Below are positions 43,817 through 53,690 of a stretch of 64,000 bases of DNA, piece after piece. The stretch's first letter is position 1, and every line of letters starts with the position of its first letter. The translations under genes and the position numbers were made by a program. This stretch comes from Triglochin maritima (lineage: Eukaryota > Streptophyta > Magnoliopsida > Alismatales > Juncaginaceae), in contig OY821791.1 in the NCBI GenBank assembly GCA_963682175.1, forward strand, positions 20,922,542-20,986,541. The letters are read 5' to 3'. Below the pieces are notes generated by a model, which saw only the letters and a program-made list of their open reading frames with translations, had not been told where the DNA came from and searched no databases.

Positions 43817-44990
43817 TGATGAGAATTAAATTTATACCGCAAGTGCACGGCGTCTATGAAGACGTGGCAAGTACGGGTCGAACACAAGGAGGGAGAGATT
43901 TCGTTGTTAATGTTACTTTCGATTAAGGGGAAGAAGGGAGAAGAAATAATTTGGATTTTTGGTATTTTTGATTTAATTATCTAAAGTACGAAACAAAAGC
44001 AATTAGAATTAAAACAAGAACAAAGAAGAGAATTCCGTCGGGTGGAGGTCTAGACTTAGGTTTAGATTGAAGAATGGAGAAACTTGAAATAAATCATGTT
44101 AGTTATGAAGCATTACAAGATAAATGATTTAACATAAACTCAAGTAATCAAAATATACTAATCACGAACTTAAAACAATAACATGCATTCATCTTCTCTA
44201 CCCCTAATTCCATCACCTCCACCCTTTGGAAAGAGTTAGAAACTCATGGAGGGAGGAAGAAGAAGGGATCCTAGAGACATTAAGAAAAGAAAATTAAAAC
44301 AAAATAAAACAGAATTTTATTACTAATGATCCAAGACCAAAGGTTCAAAGATGTGTTACATTCGTCCTACAGGGCTATTTATAGCCGATACAGGGGATAC
44401 CAATACATAAAAGGATAGTACACGCGTCAACCCAACACTGGACAAAATTGGAGCACACAGATCCTCACTGGTGCGGCGAAATCGCCGCACAATGCATGGG
44501 AGATGCGGCGGAATCGCCGCCCAAGTCAAGGATTTCGCCCCCGGATTTCTGTGGTGCGTTTATGGCATGATTTGATCTTTATTTGCGCGTCTGGATGGAT
44601 TCTTTCCATTCTTTTAAACTCTGGATTAATTCCTTCCATTGTTGCAGATTTATATTTGACTTTTCTTTTGACTTTTCCAACAAAATAACTTGATCCTTTT
44701 CTTTTGCAATCAGGTCCTTGGTATTTTGCAATTAAGCCCTTGACCTTTTTGTAATTAGCTCCTTGAATGCTTTTATGCTTGGATGCATTTCCATTTGAAA
44801 CCCGATAATCTTGAATTCGGTCTTTATGATAGAAATGAATCTTTTGCACACGTTTATGCTCGGAATGTGGGTAATTTGCATCCAGGTCCCTGTATTCTGT
44901 AAATACGACTAAACACATACCTTAATAGCATTTATTGATATAAAAGTAATCTAAATGAAAGACATATGATGCAATGTATGCAATGCATCA
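43817..44990 (-). repeat. 3' LTR of the young gag-pro element
   Basis: TGATGAG...GCATCA on the plus strand. TATA on the minus strand is CTATAAATAG (44375-44384). It carries the paired hairpins at 44473-44520. A 130-codon minus-strand ORF (44526-44918) is present in both LTRs; nothing supports it as a gene. Confidence 0.93.
44473..44520 (-). promoter_or_regulatory. Paired hairpins in U3 of the young LTR
   Basis: GCGGCG-AAAT-CGCCGC (44473-44488) and GCGGCG-GAAT-CGCCGC (44505-44520), starting 32 nt apart. The identical pair is at 50638-50653 and 50670-50685 in the other LTR. They lie about 90 bp upstream of TATA. A related pair with the same 32-nt spacing is in the leader at 49775-49822. Confidence 0.8.
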
Positions 44991-45029
44991 AATACCCCCA
45001 CACCTAGATTTTGCTAGTCCCTAGCAAAA
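44991..45029 (-). other. Polypurine tract and adjacent hairpin of the young element
   Basis: On the minus strand: hairpin TTTTGCTAG-gga-CTAGCAAAA (45009-45029, 9-bp stem, 3-nt loop), then aatctaggtgtgggggtatt leading into the LTR. Confidence 0.8.
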
Positions 45030-45055
45030 CAAAATATAAGAAAATGAAAACAGGG

Positions 45056-45183
45056 AAATCCTAACTCACTTTCGTAGGAATCACGGTTGCACTTAGCATG
45101 TGCAACAAGCCTTTAAACCTCTTTGTTGCCAAGGAGGAGGAGTGTTGTCTCCTGAGGGTTTTCAGCGGATATACCCACAAAAT
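45056..45183 (-). other. Conserved non-coding hairpin block (young element copy)
   Basis: It aligns closely with 16495-16625 (same strand) and with 35648-35775 (opposite strand), including actttcgtaggaatcac and cagcggatatacccacaaaa, and two GGAG-type stems. Confidence 0.7.
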
Positions 45184-46115
45184 CCTATCAACATTTCATT
45201 AATAGTTCTCAATATCCCTACCTCAACCTTATACATCTTACTGAAAATTCTTGCATGCTCATTATATAAATCTAACTCATTAAAAATATGACTTGGTCTT
45301 TATTCCTCCAACATTCACACCACTAACCCTTCTAACATGTTATTACTTAAATTATTTTGCACGCCTCCTCTGGTGGTGAAGTATCATTTGGATCAACCAT
45401 GGCATGGATCATTCTTTTAGCTTTGGGCCTTGAGTATCTTAAAGTACTTTTTTTTCTTTTCCGTGATTCAACACATTTGCTTTTCCTTTTTGACACTTAT
45501 ACCCTTTTTGCATTCGTGTAGCGAGTTTGGTCGATAATCCCGAGCTGGAAGACTCAAGTTACCGGGTTTCAAGATACCCCTACGGACCAGTGACTCGAAG
45601 GCTTGGGCTTTTGTAATCATTTTGCAAAATGTGCTTTCCTCACTTTATTTTTTTATTTTTTTATTTTTATTTTCCTCAAGGCTTAATTGCTATTAGAAGT
45701 CCACACTTCCCGGTGTATTTTCCTCAACCTCTGCTTTTTATCAACCACTTCAAAGATTTGATTCATCCAATTTAAGTGCATACATGTCTTACAAGGGTCA
45801 TGGGTTATTTCTTTGGAACTTAGATTTATGTCATAATTTCTACAAGCAGAACTATATAATAAGGAACAAAAACTCAATGCAATTTGTACACGGGTTTTGG
45901 CAGTTCAATCTTAAGCTATGTCATGGAATATTGAATTTTTTTTAATTTTTTTTTTTTAAACTAAAGCAGAACAGAAAATCAAATAGATAGATATGTACAT
46001 ATATAAACACCCCCCCACACCTAAATCATGCATTGTCCTCAATGTATGCATAGATAAAATAAATGCACTTATTACCTGAGTCGGCTTGCGGTAGAGGGGT
46101 TGAGTTTGCTCAAAG
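45184..46115 (-). other. 3' non-coding internal region of the young element
   Basis: About 930 bases, AT-rich, with poly-T runs near 45449, 45650 and 45935 on the plus strand. No supported gene and no trace of RT or integrase. Confidence 0.65.
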
Positions 46116-48539
46116 TCAACCATAATCAGAACTGGATTGAATGACACCATATTGGTGCATGTATCCAGTTGAATTGTTCCCCATGTTGACTTGAGGAAAA
46201 GATTCCACTCTTCTCACTTGAATTGGTTCGCTTGTTTGCTCGAGTGATGGTGGTTGGGTAAATGAATTACTCCCTTTTTTCTTGCTTCCTTTTTGCTTAT
46301 GTGATGATTTATTTGATTCAGAATTCTGATAAATACGTGCTCTCATCACAACATCACTTGGGTTGCATATTAGTTCTGGCTCATTATCAATATGGAAGAT
46401 ATTAAATTCTGCTTTTAAGTTCCCGAAAGATAATTGCATGAGTCCGTTTCGACAGTTTATTAATGCTTCCGAAGTGGCTAAAAAGGGTCTACCTAGAATT
46501 ACAGGGATTTGTCGATTAGGATTTACAACAGGTTCAGTATCAAGTACGACAAAATCCACTGGATAAATGAAGTCACCAACCTTAATCAAAACGTCCTCTA
46601 CTATACCTCTCGGTTTCTTAAAAGAACAATCAGCGAATTGGAGGGTTGTCCTAGAGGGTTTCAGTGGACCAAGGTTGAGTTGCTCGTAGACAGAAAATGG
46701 GAGCAAGTTAACGCTTGCACCAAGGTCTAGAAGGGCTTTATTGATAAACGTATCTCCTATTGAACATGAAATTGTGGGACACCCCGGGTCCTTATATTTT
46801 ATAGGAGATGTGTTGGAAAGAATTGAGCATATGTTTGCAGTTAAGAATGCCTTCTTTGGTACATTCGTTTTTCTCTTTTTAGTGCACAAATCTTTCAAGA
46901 ATTTAGCATAAGCAGGTATTTGTTGAATCATATCTAGGAGTGGAATATTCACCTTAACTTGCTTAAATACTTCTAAGATTTTCTCTATTTGTGCACTAGA
47001 GTTCTTTTTGAGTCTATTGGGAAATGGGGCTTTATGCACATAGACTCGCTCAGGTTCAGGTTGAGCCACAGGTTCAGGTTGGGTAGGTGGATTGGGCTTT
47101 TCAATTTGGACGTCGGGTTCAATGGTCAAGTCATATGTGGGTGCTTGATGGCTGGATTGATTAGTCATTCTAGGGTTTACCACATTATTGTCAATTTGTC
47201 TTCCGGACCGTAATGATACTACAGCATTGATTTGTTGGAACGGTCCTTCCTCATTAACCATTTGAACCGGTCTAGGGTTGTTATTTCCTGAAGGTGGTTG
47301 ATAAGATTGATATTGATTATTAGTTCTGGGGTTCACCTCAGGTTGACTTGGAAATTGGCCCTTTTCTCTTTCACCTATTATCTGTGCTAATTGGCTGACC
47401 TGTGTCTCTAGCCTTTGGAATGATTGGTTGGTTGTTTGTATAAAAGTTGTCATTAAAGTTTCTAATTTAGTCAACCTAACCTCATGATTTCCATTATTAC
47501 CCCCAGATGATGTATTATTTTGATTATATGGGGTTGGTTGTTGTCTAGGAGGTTGTCCTTGTTGGTTCCACGAAAAATTGGGATGATTACGCCAACCTGG
47601 GTTATAGGTTGATGCGTAAGGATCATTTCTAGAATTGTTATATGTGGCATTGACATGTTCCAGGTTCACACAGTCCTCCATTAAATGACCAGTCTGACCA
47701 CATCTAGAGCAGGGGGTAGGGGATGCTTGTCGGGTTTGGTTTTGCAGTTCTAGACTTTCCATTCTACGCATTAGGGTAGCTAGTTTTGCCTCGGCCGCTA
47801 TGTTGGAGTCTATAGCTAAGACACCTGGTCGGGGTTGACTCGCTATTCTAGATCCAATACTCGGGTTGATGGGTGTTCTAGCATTGTCCCATTGCATACT
47901 ATTTTCAGCTAAATCCTCAAGAAAAGTCCAGGCATCATTTTCATTTTTGGACATAAAATTCCCTTGGCTCACAGATTCTAGCATAACCCTAGATGTGGGT
48001 GTCAATCCCTCATAGATAATTTGGCACAATTGCCACTTCGGAATTCCGTGATGAGGGCATTGGGTCAAGACACTCTTAAATCTCTCAAGATAGGAATAGA
48101 ACGGCTCGCTCTCAGACTGAACGAATGCAACAATTTCATTCCTAATCTTCATAGTCTTATGGTTGGGGAAATATTTTTTTAAGAAAACTTGAACAAATTC
48201 AGCCCAACTTCTAATAGATCTTTCGGCTAGACTATATAGCCATTTCTTAGCGTCGTCCTTAAGTGCTAGAGGCACGAATTTCAGACGCACTGCCTCTTCA
48301 GGGATATGCTGGTATTGCATAAGAGAGCAGATTTCCTCAAATTCTCTAAGGAAGAGATATGGATCTTCCCTAGAGGTGAACTTAGGCAGCATACTCATGT
48401 ATTGTGCCTTAAGTTCGAAGTCGCGACCCGGTATGGTGGGCATGACGATGCACGATGGCTGAGCAGCCATCGTTGGGTAGCACCGATCCCTCAAAGTTAT
48501 AGGTTGCGCAACAGGCGGGTCCACTACGTTCTCACCCAT
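46116..48539 (-). CDS. Intact Gag-protease polyprotein (807 residues)
   Basis: The structural polyprotein of the young element: Gag builds the particle and binds RNA, and the protease cuts the polyprotein. The frame is open from 48677 but the first ATG is at 48539 (MGENVVDPPVAQP), so I start there. Domains: N-terminal PITLRDRCYPTMAAQPS; capsid-like core from PKFTSREDPYLFLREFEEI through KFVPLALKDDAKKWLYSL and FLKKYFPNHKTMKIRNEI to CPHHGIPKWQLCQIIYEGL; a CCHC knuckle CSRCGQTGHLMEDC (plus-strand 47672-47713); a coiled-coil-like segment LTKLETLMTTFIQTTNQ; and an aspartic protease with ALLDLGASVNLLPFSVYEQL (near 46700-46740) and the second-loop ILGRPFLATSEALINC. The DLGAS active site is usual for Athila-like elements. 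No RT follows. It ends about 1.1 kb before the LTR. Confidence 0.92.
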   Translation of the reverse strand: MGENVVDPPVAQPITLRDRCYPTMAAQPSCIVMPTIPGRDFELKAQYMSMLPKFTSREDPYLFLREFEEICSLMQYQHIPEEAVRLKFVPLALKDDAKKWLYSLAERSIRSWAEFVQVFLKKYFPNHKTMKIRNEIVAFVQSESEPFYSYLERFKSVLTQCPHHGIPKWQLCQIIYEGLTPTSRVMLESVSQGNFMSKNENDAWTFLEDLAENSMQWDNARTPINPSIGSRIASQPRPGVLAIDSNIAAEAKLATLMRRMESLELQNQTRQASPTPCSRCGQTGHLMEDCVNLEHVNATYNNSRNDPYASTYNPGWRNHPNFSWNQQGQPPRQQPTPYNQNNTSSGGNNGNHEVRLTKLETLMTTFIQTTNQSFQRLETQVSQLAQIIGEREKGQFPSQPEVNPRTNNQYQSYQPPSGNNNPRPVQMVNEEGPFQQINAVVSLRSGRQIDNNVVNPRMTNQSSHQAPTYDLTIEPDVQIEKPNPPTQPEPVAQPEPERVYVHKAPFPNRLKKNSSAQIEKILEVFKQVKVNIPLLDMIQQIPAYAKFLKDLCTKKRKTNVPKKAFLTANICSILSNTSPIKYKDPGCPTISCSIGDTFINKALLDLGASVNLLPFSVYEQLNLGPLKPSRTTLQFADCSFKKPRGIVEDVLIKVGDFIYPVDFVVLDTEPVVNPNRQIPVILGRPFLATSEALINCRNGLMQLSFGNLKAEFNIFHIDNEPELICNPSDVVMRARIYQNSESNKSSHKQKGSKKKGSNSFTQPPSLEQTSEPIQVRRVESFPQVNMGNNSTGYMHQYGVIQSSSDYG

Positions 48540-49957
48540 TAGATCCGGGTGAGGTGGTGCAACAGGTGGATTGGGGTTAAGTTCCAGACTGGAATCTAGA
48601 TGAACTCGTGAGAGTCGATTACTCAAGTCCCGAATCCAAATCTGAGTGCACCGGGTTGAATCAATTTTTGAATTCAAATTCGAAATTTAAATTCCAAATT
48701 TAATTTCAAGAATTAATTACTCTTTTTTTTCGTTTTTTTTTTTTGAATTTTTTTTTGAATTTTAAATTTTTTTTTTTTTTTTTTTTAAAGAAACAAACAA
48801 TAGAAAGGTAGGGATGAGAAGGGAAAGAAGACTCAGACGAGAAGGGAAACTTAACTCTAAAGGATAAAAATTAGGGTTGGTCAGAAATTTCCTGAACAAG
48901 CACGGTCAAAACAATCCTAGACCTAGTGTCACTTAGATCTAGACGACTCCTAACAGGTTGAGTCGAATTAGTTTGCTTGATTCACCTCCCTCACCAATCA
49001 AACCAAGTTGGCCAGTTAGTGTATAGCTAGTGGGGGCGCTTCCGACAGAGTCGGTGCCAATTAGACAACCACGTCGCTTGGAAGACTTTCGTCGACACAA
49101 AAACACTTTCTAGACACCAAATTGAATTCAATTAGCTTCAGGTCATAGCAAGTCAAACCAATCTCCTCCTTAATTGAGTCCGAGTCCTTAGGGGCCAATG
49201 TCTAATTGATTTTAAATTTTAGGCTTAGGCGACACTTCAGGATTGTGGTTTGTGGGCTACGGGAGGGTGATGAATTCCCCACCGTATCTTTTCCTACGGA
49301 GTTGCCCTTAAGATAGTTTAACTTAAATCTAGCAAAGATAGTCAAACAATGGTCCTTTTAGTGGGGGCAATTGCAAGGTTGTATGCAGCTAAATTATATG
49401 CTCTAATGCAATCGATAAAAACCTCGATACGTACCTTGCCTCCAGCAATCTTCAACAAGTATTAATTTGCAAGAATTTAGCAAGAATAATGCAAGCAAAA
49501 CATTATATGATGCATGCACTAAGGTCTTTCTAATTTTGCCAATTTTAGGTCAGAGTTGAATTATTGCCAATTATGGAATTGTAACCCTAACACGTGCAAT
49601 TCTACGAAAGGAAACTTTTCAACTAGTCAGATTTTACGAGAAAGGCAAGAAAAGTTACCTCCGCAATGCTCAGTCGGGTTCGCCGCCCGCTCTCGGAGAT
49701 TCCAGTAGCTCAATGCGACCACCCAGAGATGTCGACGACGCCCCAGAAATTTGACGACCAGAACCCACACTGGTGCGGCGATTCCGCCGCAAGTTACCTT
49801 GTAGATGCGGCGATTCCGCCGCCCAAGTGTCTCAGAACGCTCCCGGATTTCGCCGCGCGCTCTGTTGTCTCCTGCTACACAAATTCAAATACTTAGATCG
49901 CGCACAAGGTAGACAGGATAAAATCGAAAACACAAAAACCACAAAATCTGCGTCGCC
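48540..49957 (-). other. Leader of the young element, with A-rich tract and hairpins
   Basis: About 1.4 kb between primer site and gag start. On the minus strand a very A-rich stretch of some 65 bases (plus-strand 48722-48786, mostly T) ends about 180 bases before the ATG. The region 49140-49440 aligns with the leader of the plus-strand element near 30280-30400. No other gene is seen. Confidence 0.75.
49775..49822 (-). promoter_or_regulatory. Paired hairpins in the leader RNA of the young element
   Basis: GCGGCG-ATTC-CGCCGC (49775-49790) and an identical hairpin at 49807-49822, starting 32 nt apart, as in U3. Both flanks also resemble the U3 copy (cactggt before, cccaagt after), so the roughly 90-bp module is duplicated between U3 and leader. 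Confidence 0.8.
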
Positions 49958-49975
49958 TCCCCGGCAACGGCGCCA
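49958..49975 (-). other. Primer-binding site, tRNA-Asp type (young element)
   Basis: On the minus strand TGGCGCCGTTGCCGGGGA, the canonical Athila/Tat primer site, six bases from the LTR. Confidence 0.92.
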
Positions 49976-49981
49976 AAAACT

Positions 49982-51155
49982 TGATGAGAATTAAATTTAT
50001 ACCGCAAGTGCACGGCGTCTATGAAGACGTGGCAAGTACGGGTCGAACACAAGGAGGGAGAGATTTCGTTGTTAATGTTACTTTCGATTAAGGGGAAGAA
50101 GGGAGAAGAAATAATTTGGATTTTTGGTATTTTTGATTTAATTATCTAAAGTACGAAACAAAAGCAATTAGAATTAAAACAAGAACAAAGAAGAGAATTC
50201 CGTCGGGTGGAGGTCTAGACTTAGGTTTAGATTGAAGAATGGAGAAACTTGAAATAAATCATGTTAGTTATGAAGCATTACAAGATAAATGATTTAACAT
50301 AAACTCAAGTAATCAAAATATACTAATCACGAACTTAAAACAATAACATGCATTCATCTTCTCTACCCCTAATTCCATCACCTCCACCCTTTGGAAAGAG
50401 TTAGAAACTCATGGAGGGAGGAAGAAGAAGGGATCCTAGAGACATTAAGAAAAGAAAATTAAAACAAAATAAAACAGAATTTTATTACTAATGATCCAAG
50501 ACCAAAGGTTCAAAGATGTGTTACATTCGTCCTACAGGGCTATTTATAGCCGATACAGGGGATACCAATACATAAAAGGATAGTACACGCGTCAACCCAA
50601 CACTGGACAAAATTGGAGCACACAGATCCTCACTGGTGCGGCGAAATCGCCGCACAATGCATGGGAGATGCGGCGGAATCGCCGCCCAAGTCAAGGATTT
50701 CGCCCCCGGATTTCTGTGGTGCGTTTATGGCATGATTTGATCTTTATTTGCGCGTCTGGATGGATTCTTTCCATTCTTTTAAACTCCGGATTAATTCCTT
50801 CCATTGTTGGAGATTTATATTTGACTTTTCTTTTGACTTTTCCAACAAAATAACTTGATCCTTTTCTTTTGCAATCAGGTCCTTGGTATTTTGCAATTAA
50901 GCCCTTGACCTTTTTGTAATTAGCTCCTTGAATGCTTTTATGCTTGGATGCATTTCCATTTGAAACCCGATAATCTTGAATTCGGTCTTTATGATAGAAA
51001 TGAATCTTTTGCACACGTTTATGCTCGGAATGTGGGTAATTTGCATCCAGGTCCCTGTATTCTGTAAATACGACTAAACACATACCTTAATAGCATTTAT
51101 TGATATAAAAGTAATCTAAATGAAAGACATATGATGCAATGTATGCAATGCATCA
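49982..51155 (-). repeat. 5' LTR of the young gag-pro element
   Basis: Same length as the other LTR, with two differences found. TATA at 50540-50549 (minus strand), paired hairpins at 50638-50685. Confidence 0.93.
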
Positions 51156-52042
51156 GCAAGCATTTACTTCGGCTGAATTTGACCTAGTGAACTCCCCTCC
51201 CATCCAAGGCAATTCAAGTAGTTGAAGCGTGTCAATGCACTCATTAAAATTCTTCATTGCAGCTTCATTTACACCCCCTACTCCTCATTTCTCGCTTGCC
51301 ATCCGGATGCAATTGAAGTCTCCTCCCACTATCCATCGCCTAGAAATGTTAAGGATTACGGATGCAAGGTTCTCCCAAAGAATTCTTCGATCCATATGCC
51401 CATTTTCTCTATATATAGCCGTGAAGTCAAAGTTTATCCCTTCCTTCCTTAAACACCATTCGAAATGAAGAAGTTGTGTCGATTCAAACATAACATTGAG
51501 GTCAATCACTTGGTCATTCCATAACACTAGGATTCTCCCAGAGTCCTCAATCATACTATTTGCCGCCCATGCGTAAGGCCAAACCGCACGCTTGAACCTT
51601 GCGAACTTTTAAGCTTGAGTTTCTGCTCCACAGGACAAACCATATCCGGTTTTGCAGGTTTTATTCAACCCCTTATCATTAGTGCAAGACTGGGGACATT
51701 CGCTCCGCACATGTTCCAAACAAGGAGATTCACGGCTTCAACGTGTGGGGACGTGCCCCAAGACCTCCACGTTTGTTCCTTTATTGCACCAAACCCTTCT
51801 CCCTTATTGCCTTGAAAGCTTCGGGTAGGAGTGAAATCGACTCCAAATCTACGAGGGGTGGTGGTGAGTGCTTTTTCACCTTCCTTTCTAGCCTCCCTTC
51901 CTTGGATAGTGCCTTCCTTTGCGGGATGGTGCTCCCAATCCACTTCGTCTAGGTCCCTCTCGTTTTCACTGAGCACTTCAAACATTCCTCCACTTGGTTG
52001 TACCCATGATACTCTTCGTGCCTCCTCCTTCCCCCTAGCCAT
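51156..52042 (-). pseudogene. LINE-G endonuclease N-terminal part and linker (right of the insertion)
   Basis: From about 51710 the minus strand reads NLLVWNMCGANVPSLALMIRG, the endonuclease start, with a stop after it. A frame from 51554 carries IEDSGRILVLWNDQVIDLNVMFESTQLLHFEW, FTAIYRENGHMD and VGGDFNCIRMASEK with the GDFN motif. It runs to FTRSNSAEVNAC at the insertion and continues with IETRINRI at 43809. Upstream, 52042-51715 is a charged linker frame. Confidence 0.82.
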
Positions 52043-52900
52043 CCTTCCAAGTGATGCCCAACCCTCCTCTTAAATCATCAAAGAGGCTAACCCACTCAAT
52101 CCTTCGCGCACTCCCATTGGTTCACTAGACTCCTTTTCACGCACCAAGTTGCTCTCGACTACACTTCCTTGCATTTACCCTACGATCCCAGTATCGTTCT
52201 CCCCATGCACTTCTTTGCCCACGAAATAGTAGGCTTTGGCATGCATTCTACGTCAAATATCTCCTATTGTTCCTTCCTTCAATTGTCCCTCAAGAAAGTT
52301 GTCATGGTCCCCCACATTTCCTTCCATATACTCACTTACCTCCTCTCCATTGGCCCATTCAATCTTGGAGCACTCAGCCCTCTCCTCATTGGTTCTTCCG
52401 AAAGTGAAGCACCTACTTTCTTTTTACTTTTCCTTTATGTTGTCTTCTTCTCCACGTGGCAATATCTCCTTGGCTGCCTTTCAAGAGTCCTTTAGACCAC
52501 CAAAGCTAACCTTCTTGTTGTTTCGATTACCCTTCTCACCTCCTCCACGTGTCCCTTCCTAATTTGCTCCCTCCTTAGTGGTGTAAGAAATATCATCTTC
52601 AATTTATACTTCCATTCCCACCCTCCTTCCCTCCCACATGCCTCCCCACGTGTCACCTCCTCATTTGCCCATGAAGCCTTATCATCATCCTTTGCAGCCA
52701 TGTCATCACAACCTCCTCCACCCCTCCTTCTCTACCCACGCCGGCGGCCACCTCCGCCACCAGCCCTCGTCCTCTACTTCACGATACTCCTCTTGTTTCT
52801 TCCAACTCATTTTCTCCCCAACACCATCCCGTACCTCTTTTATTCCTTCCCCGGCTATGCCTTGCATACCATCGGTCCTCTTCTCTCCATTACTTTCGAG
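52043..52900 (-). pseudogene. LINE-G ORF1 C-terminal charged region
   Basis: Low-complexity, Glu/Lys/Arg-rich frames on the minus strand (for example 52701-52492 and 52921-52706), in the place where LINE-F has its charged ORF1 tail. Frames are broken. The plus-strand ORFs here (52169-53493) are antisense readings. Confidence 0.55.
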
Positions 52901-53690
52901 TTTTTTGCTGTTTACCCCCACACATTGCTAGCCCTTGTGTGGGATGGGGTCTTGCTTGCTAGCAACAACCTTCCTCCTTGGGCACTTCTCAATTTTGTGG
53001 AAATAATCCAAGCATTCCTTGTAATATCCGGGCCGCCACTCATACTCCACATACACTCTATGCGGCTCACCTTCCTCTACTTAGACGTCTATCCAACTTG
53101 GGTAAGAAAACTCATGGTCTACCTCAATGCCCACCCTTGCAAATGCCAATCTACGACCAGATGCAGTATGCTCGTCCATGTAGAGCGGCTTCCCAAGGAA
53201 ACTTGCAATGTTACTCAATTTTTTGTGACCAACACCAGAGGTCAAGCTCCGGCTTGCGGACCCAAATAGGAACTATGGTGATGGCTGCCCTCTCCAATAC
53301 CACTTCTGATGCCCATTCTTGGATCACGAGTGGGGAACCTCTAATGAACCATGAGCCTCCCTCCAATACTTTCTTCCTATATTCCCCAATTGTGAATCTA
53401 AAAAGCAAGAAACCTTGTTTTCTTCTAATCACCTCTGAACCGCCAACCAAGTTCCACACTTTTTGTAGGTGTTTCTCTAACGTCGGCAAGTAGGGTTTGA
53501 AGGCAATAAAGTAACCCACTAAGACCTTGTCCTGCCTTCTCAAAGCATCAACGACCTCTTCCTTGGAGTACACGGCCATCTTCTCTCCCCCTTCACAGCC
53601 GGACGTACATACACAACGGACGTGGATTCCCATGGGCTATAAGCGAATAGGTCTGACCACTTCCTTGGGGGAGTCATGTCGCTAACTAGA
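52901..53690 (-). pseudogene. LINE-G ORF1 with DUF4283 and remnant zinc knuckle
   Basis: ORF1 of plant LINEs is an RNA-binding chaperone-like protein. The likely start is the ATG near 53681 (MTPPRKWSDLF). A frame change near 53590 leads to MAVYSKEEVVDALRRQDKVLVGYFIAF. The DUF4283 core follows: FLLFRFTIGEYRKKVLEGGSWFIRGSPLVIQEW (about 53420-53320) and PIWVRKPEL. After another frame change come LSNIASFLGKPLYMD, GRRLAFARVGIEV, a stop, and VEYEWRPGYYKECLDYFHKIEKCPRR, a degenerate zinc knuckle. The order matches LINE-F at 57592. Confidence 0.85.

Larger units (their letters stand above)
43817..51155 (-). mobile_element. Young gag-pro LTR retrotransposon without RT/integrase (TR-GAG type)
   Basis: 7,339 bp with two 1174-bp LTRs (43817-44990 and 49982-51155). 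Comparing them base by base I found two differences, at 44622/50787 and 44645/50810. It is flanked by gcaag duplications and inserted in the endonuclease of LINE-G. Reading on the minus strand: LTR, tRNA-Asp primer site, a leader of about 1.4 kb, one uninterrupted gag-protease frame, about 1.1 kb of non-coding DNA, polypurine tract, LTR. There is no RT, RNase H or integrase, so mobility must have been supplied in trans, probably by an Athila- or Tat-like partner sharing the tRNA-Asp site. It is the best preserved element in the window. Confidence 0.93.
40599..53690 (-). mobile_element. LINE-G: near full-length L1-type retrotransposon, split by a young gag-pro element
   Basis: Minus-strand order: ORF1 with DUF4283 (53690 down to about 52900), a charged linker, endonuclease (51710 down to 51156, resuming 43816 down to about 43640), RT (about 43110 to 42030), zf-RVT (41751 to 40983), 3' UTR and the stem-loop at 40615-40627. 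Without the 7.3-kb insertion it is about 5.7 kb, a normal size for plant L1-type elements. Its 5' end lies against a purine tract on its own strand. All ORFs are broken. Confidence 0.88.

Noticed and set aside
44526..51083. 130-codon minus-strand frame present in both LTRs of the young element (44526-44918 and 50691-51083)
   Set aside because: It is in an LTR, its two copies are identical by descent from one insertion, and there is no recognised domain. One of the two LTR differences changes a residue.
52169..53493. Plus-strand frames of 97 to 189 codons
   Set aside because: Antisense to ORF1 of LINE-G, whose DUF4283 motifs lie on the minus strand.
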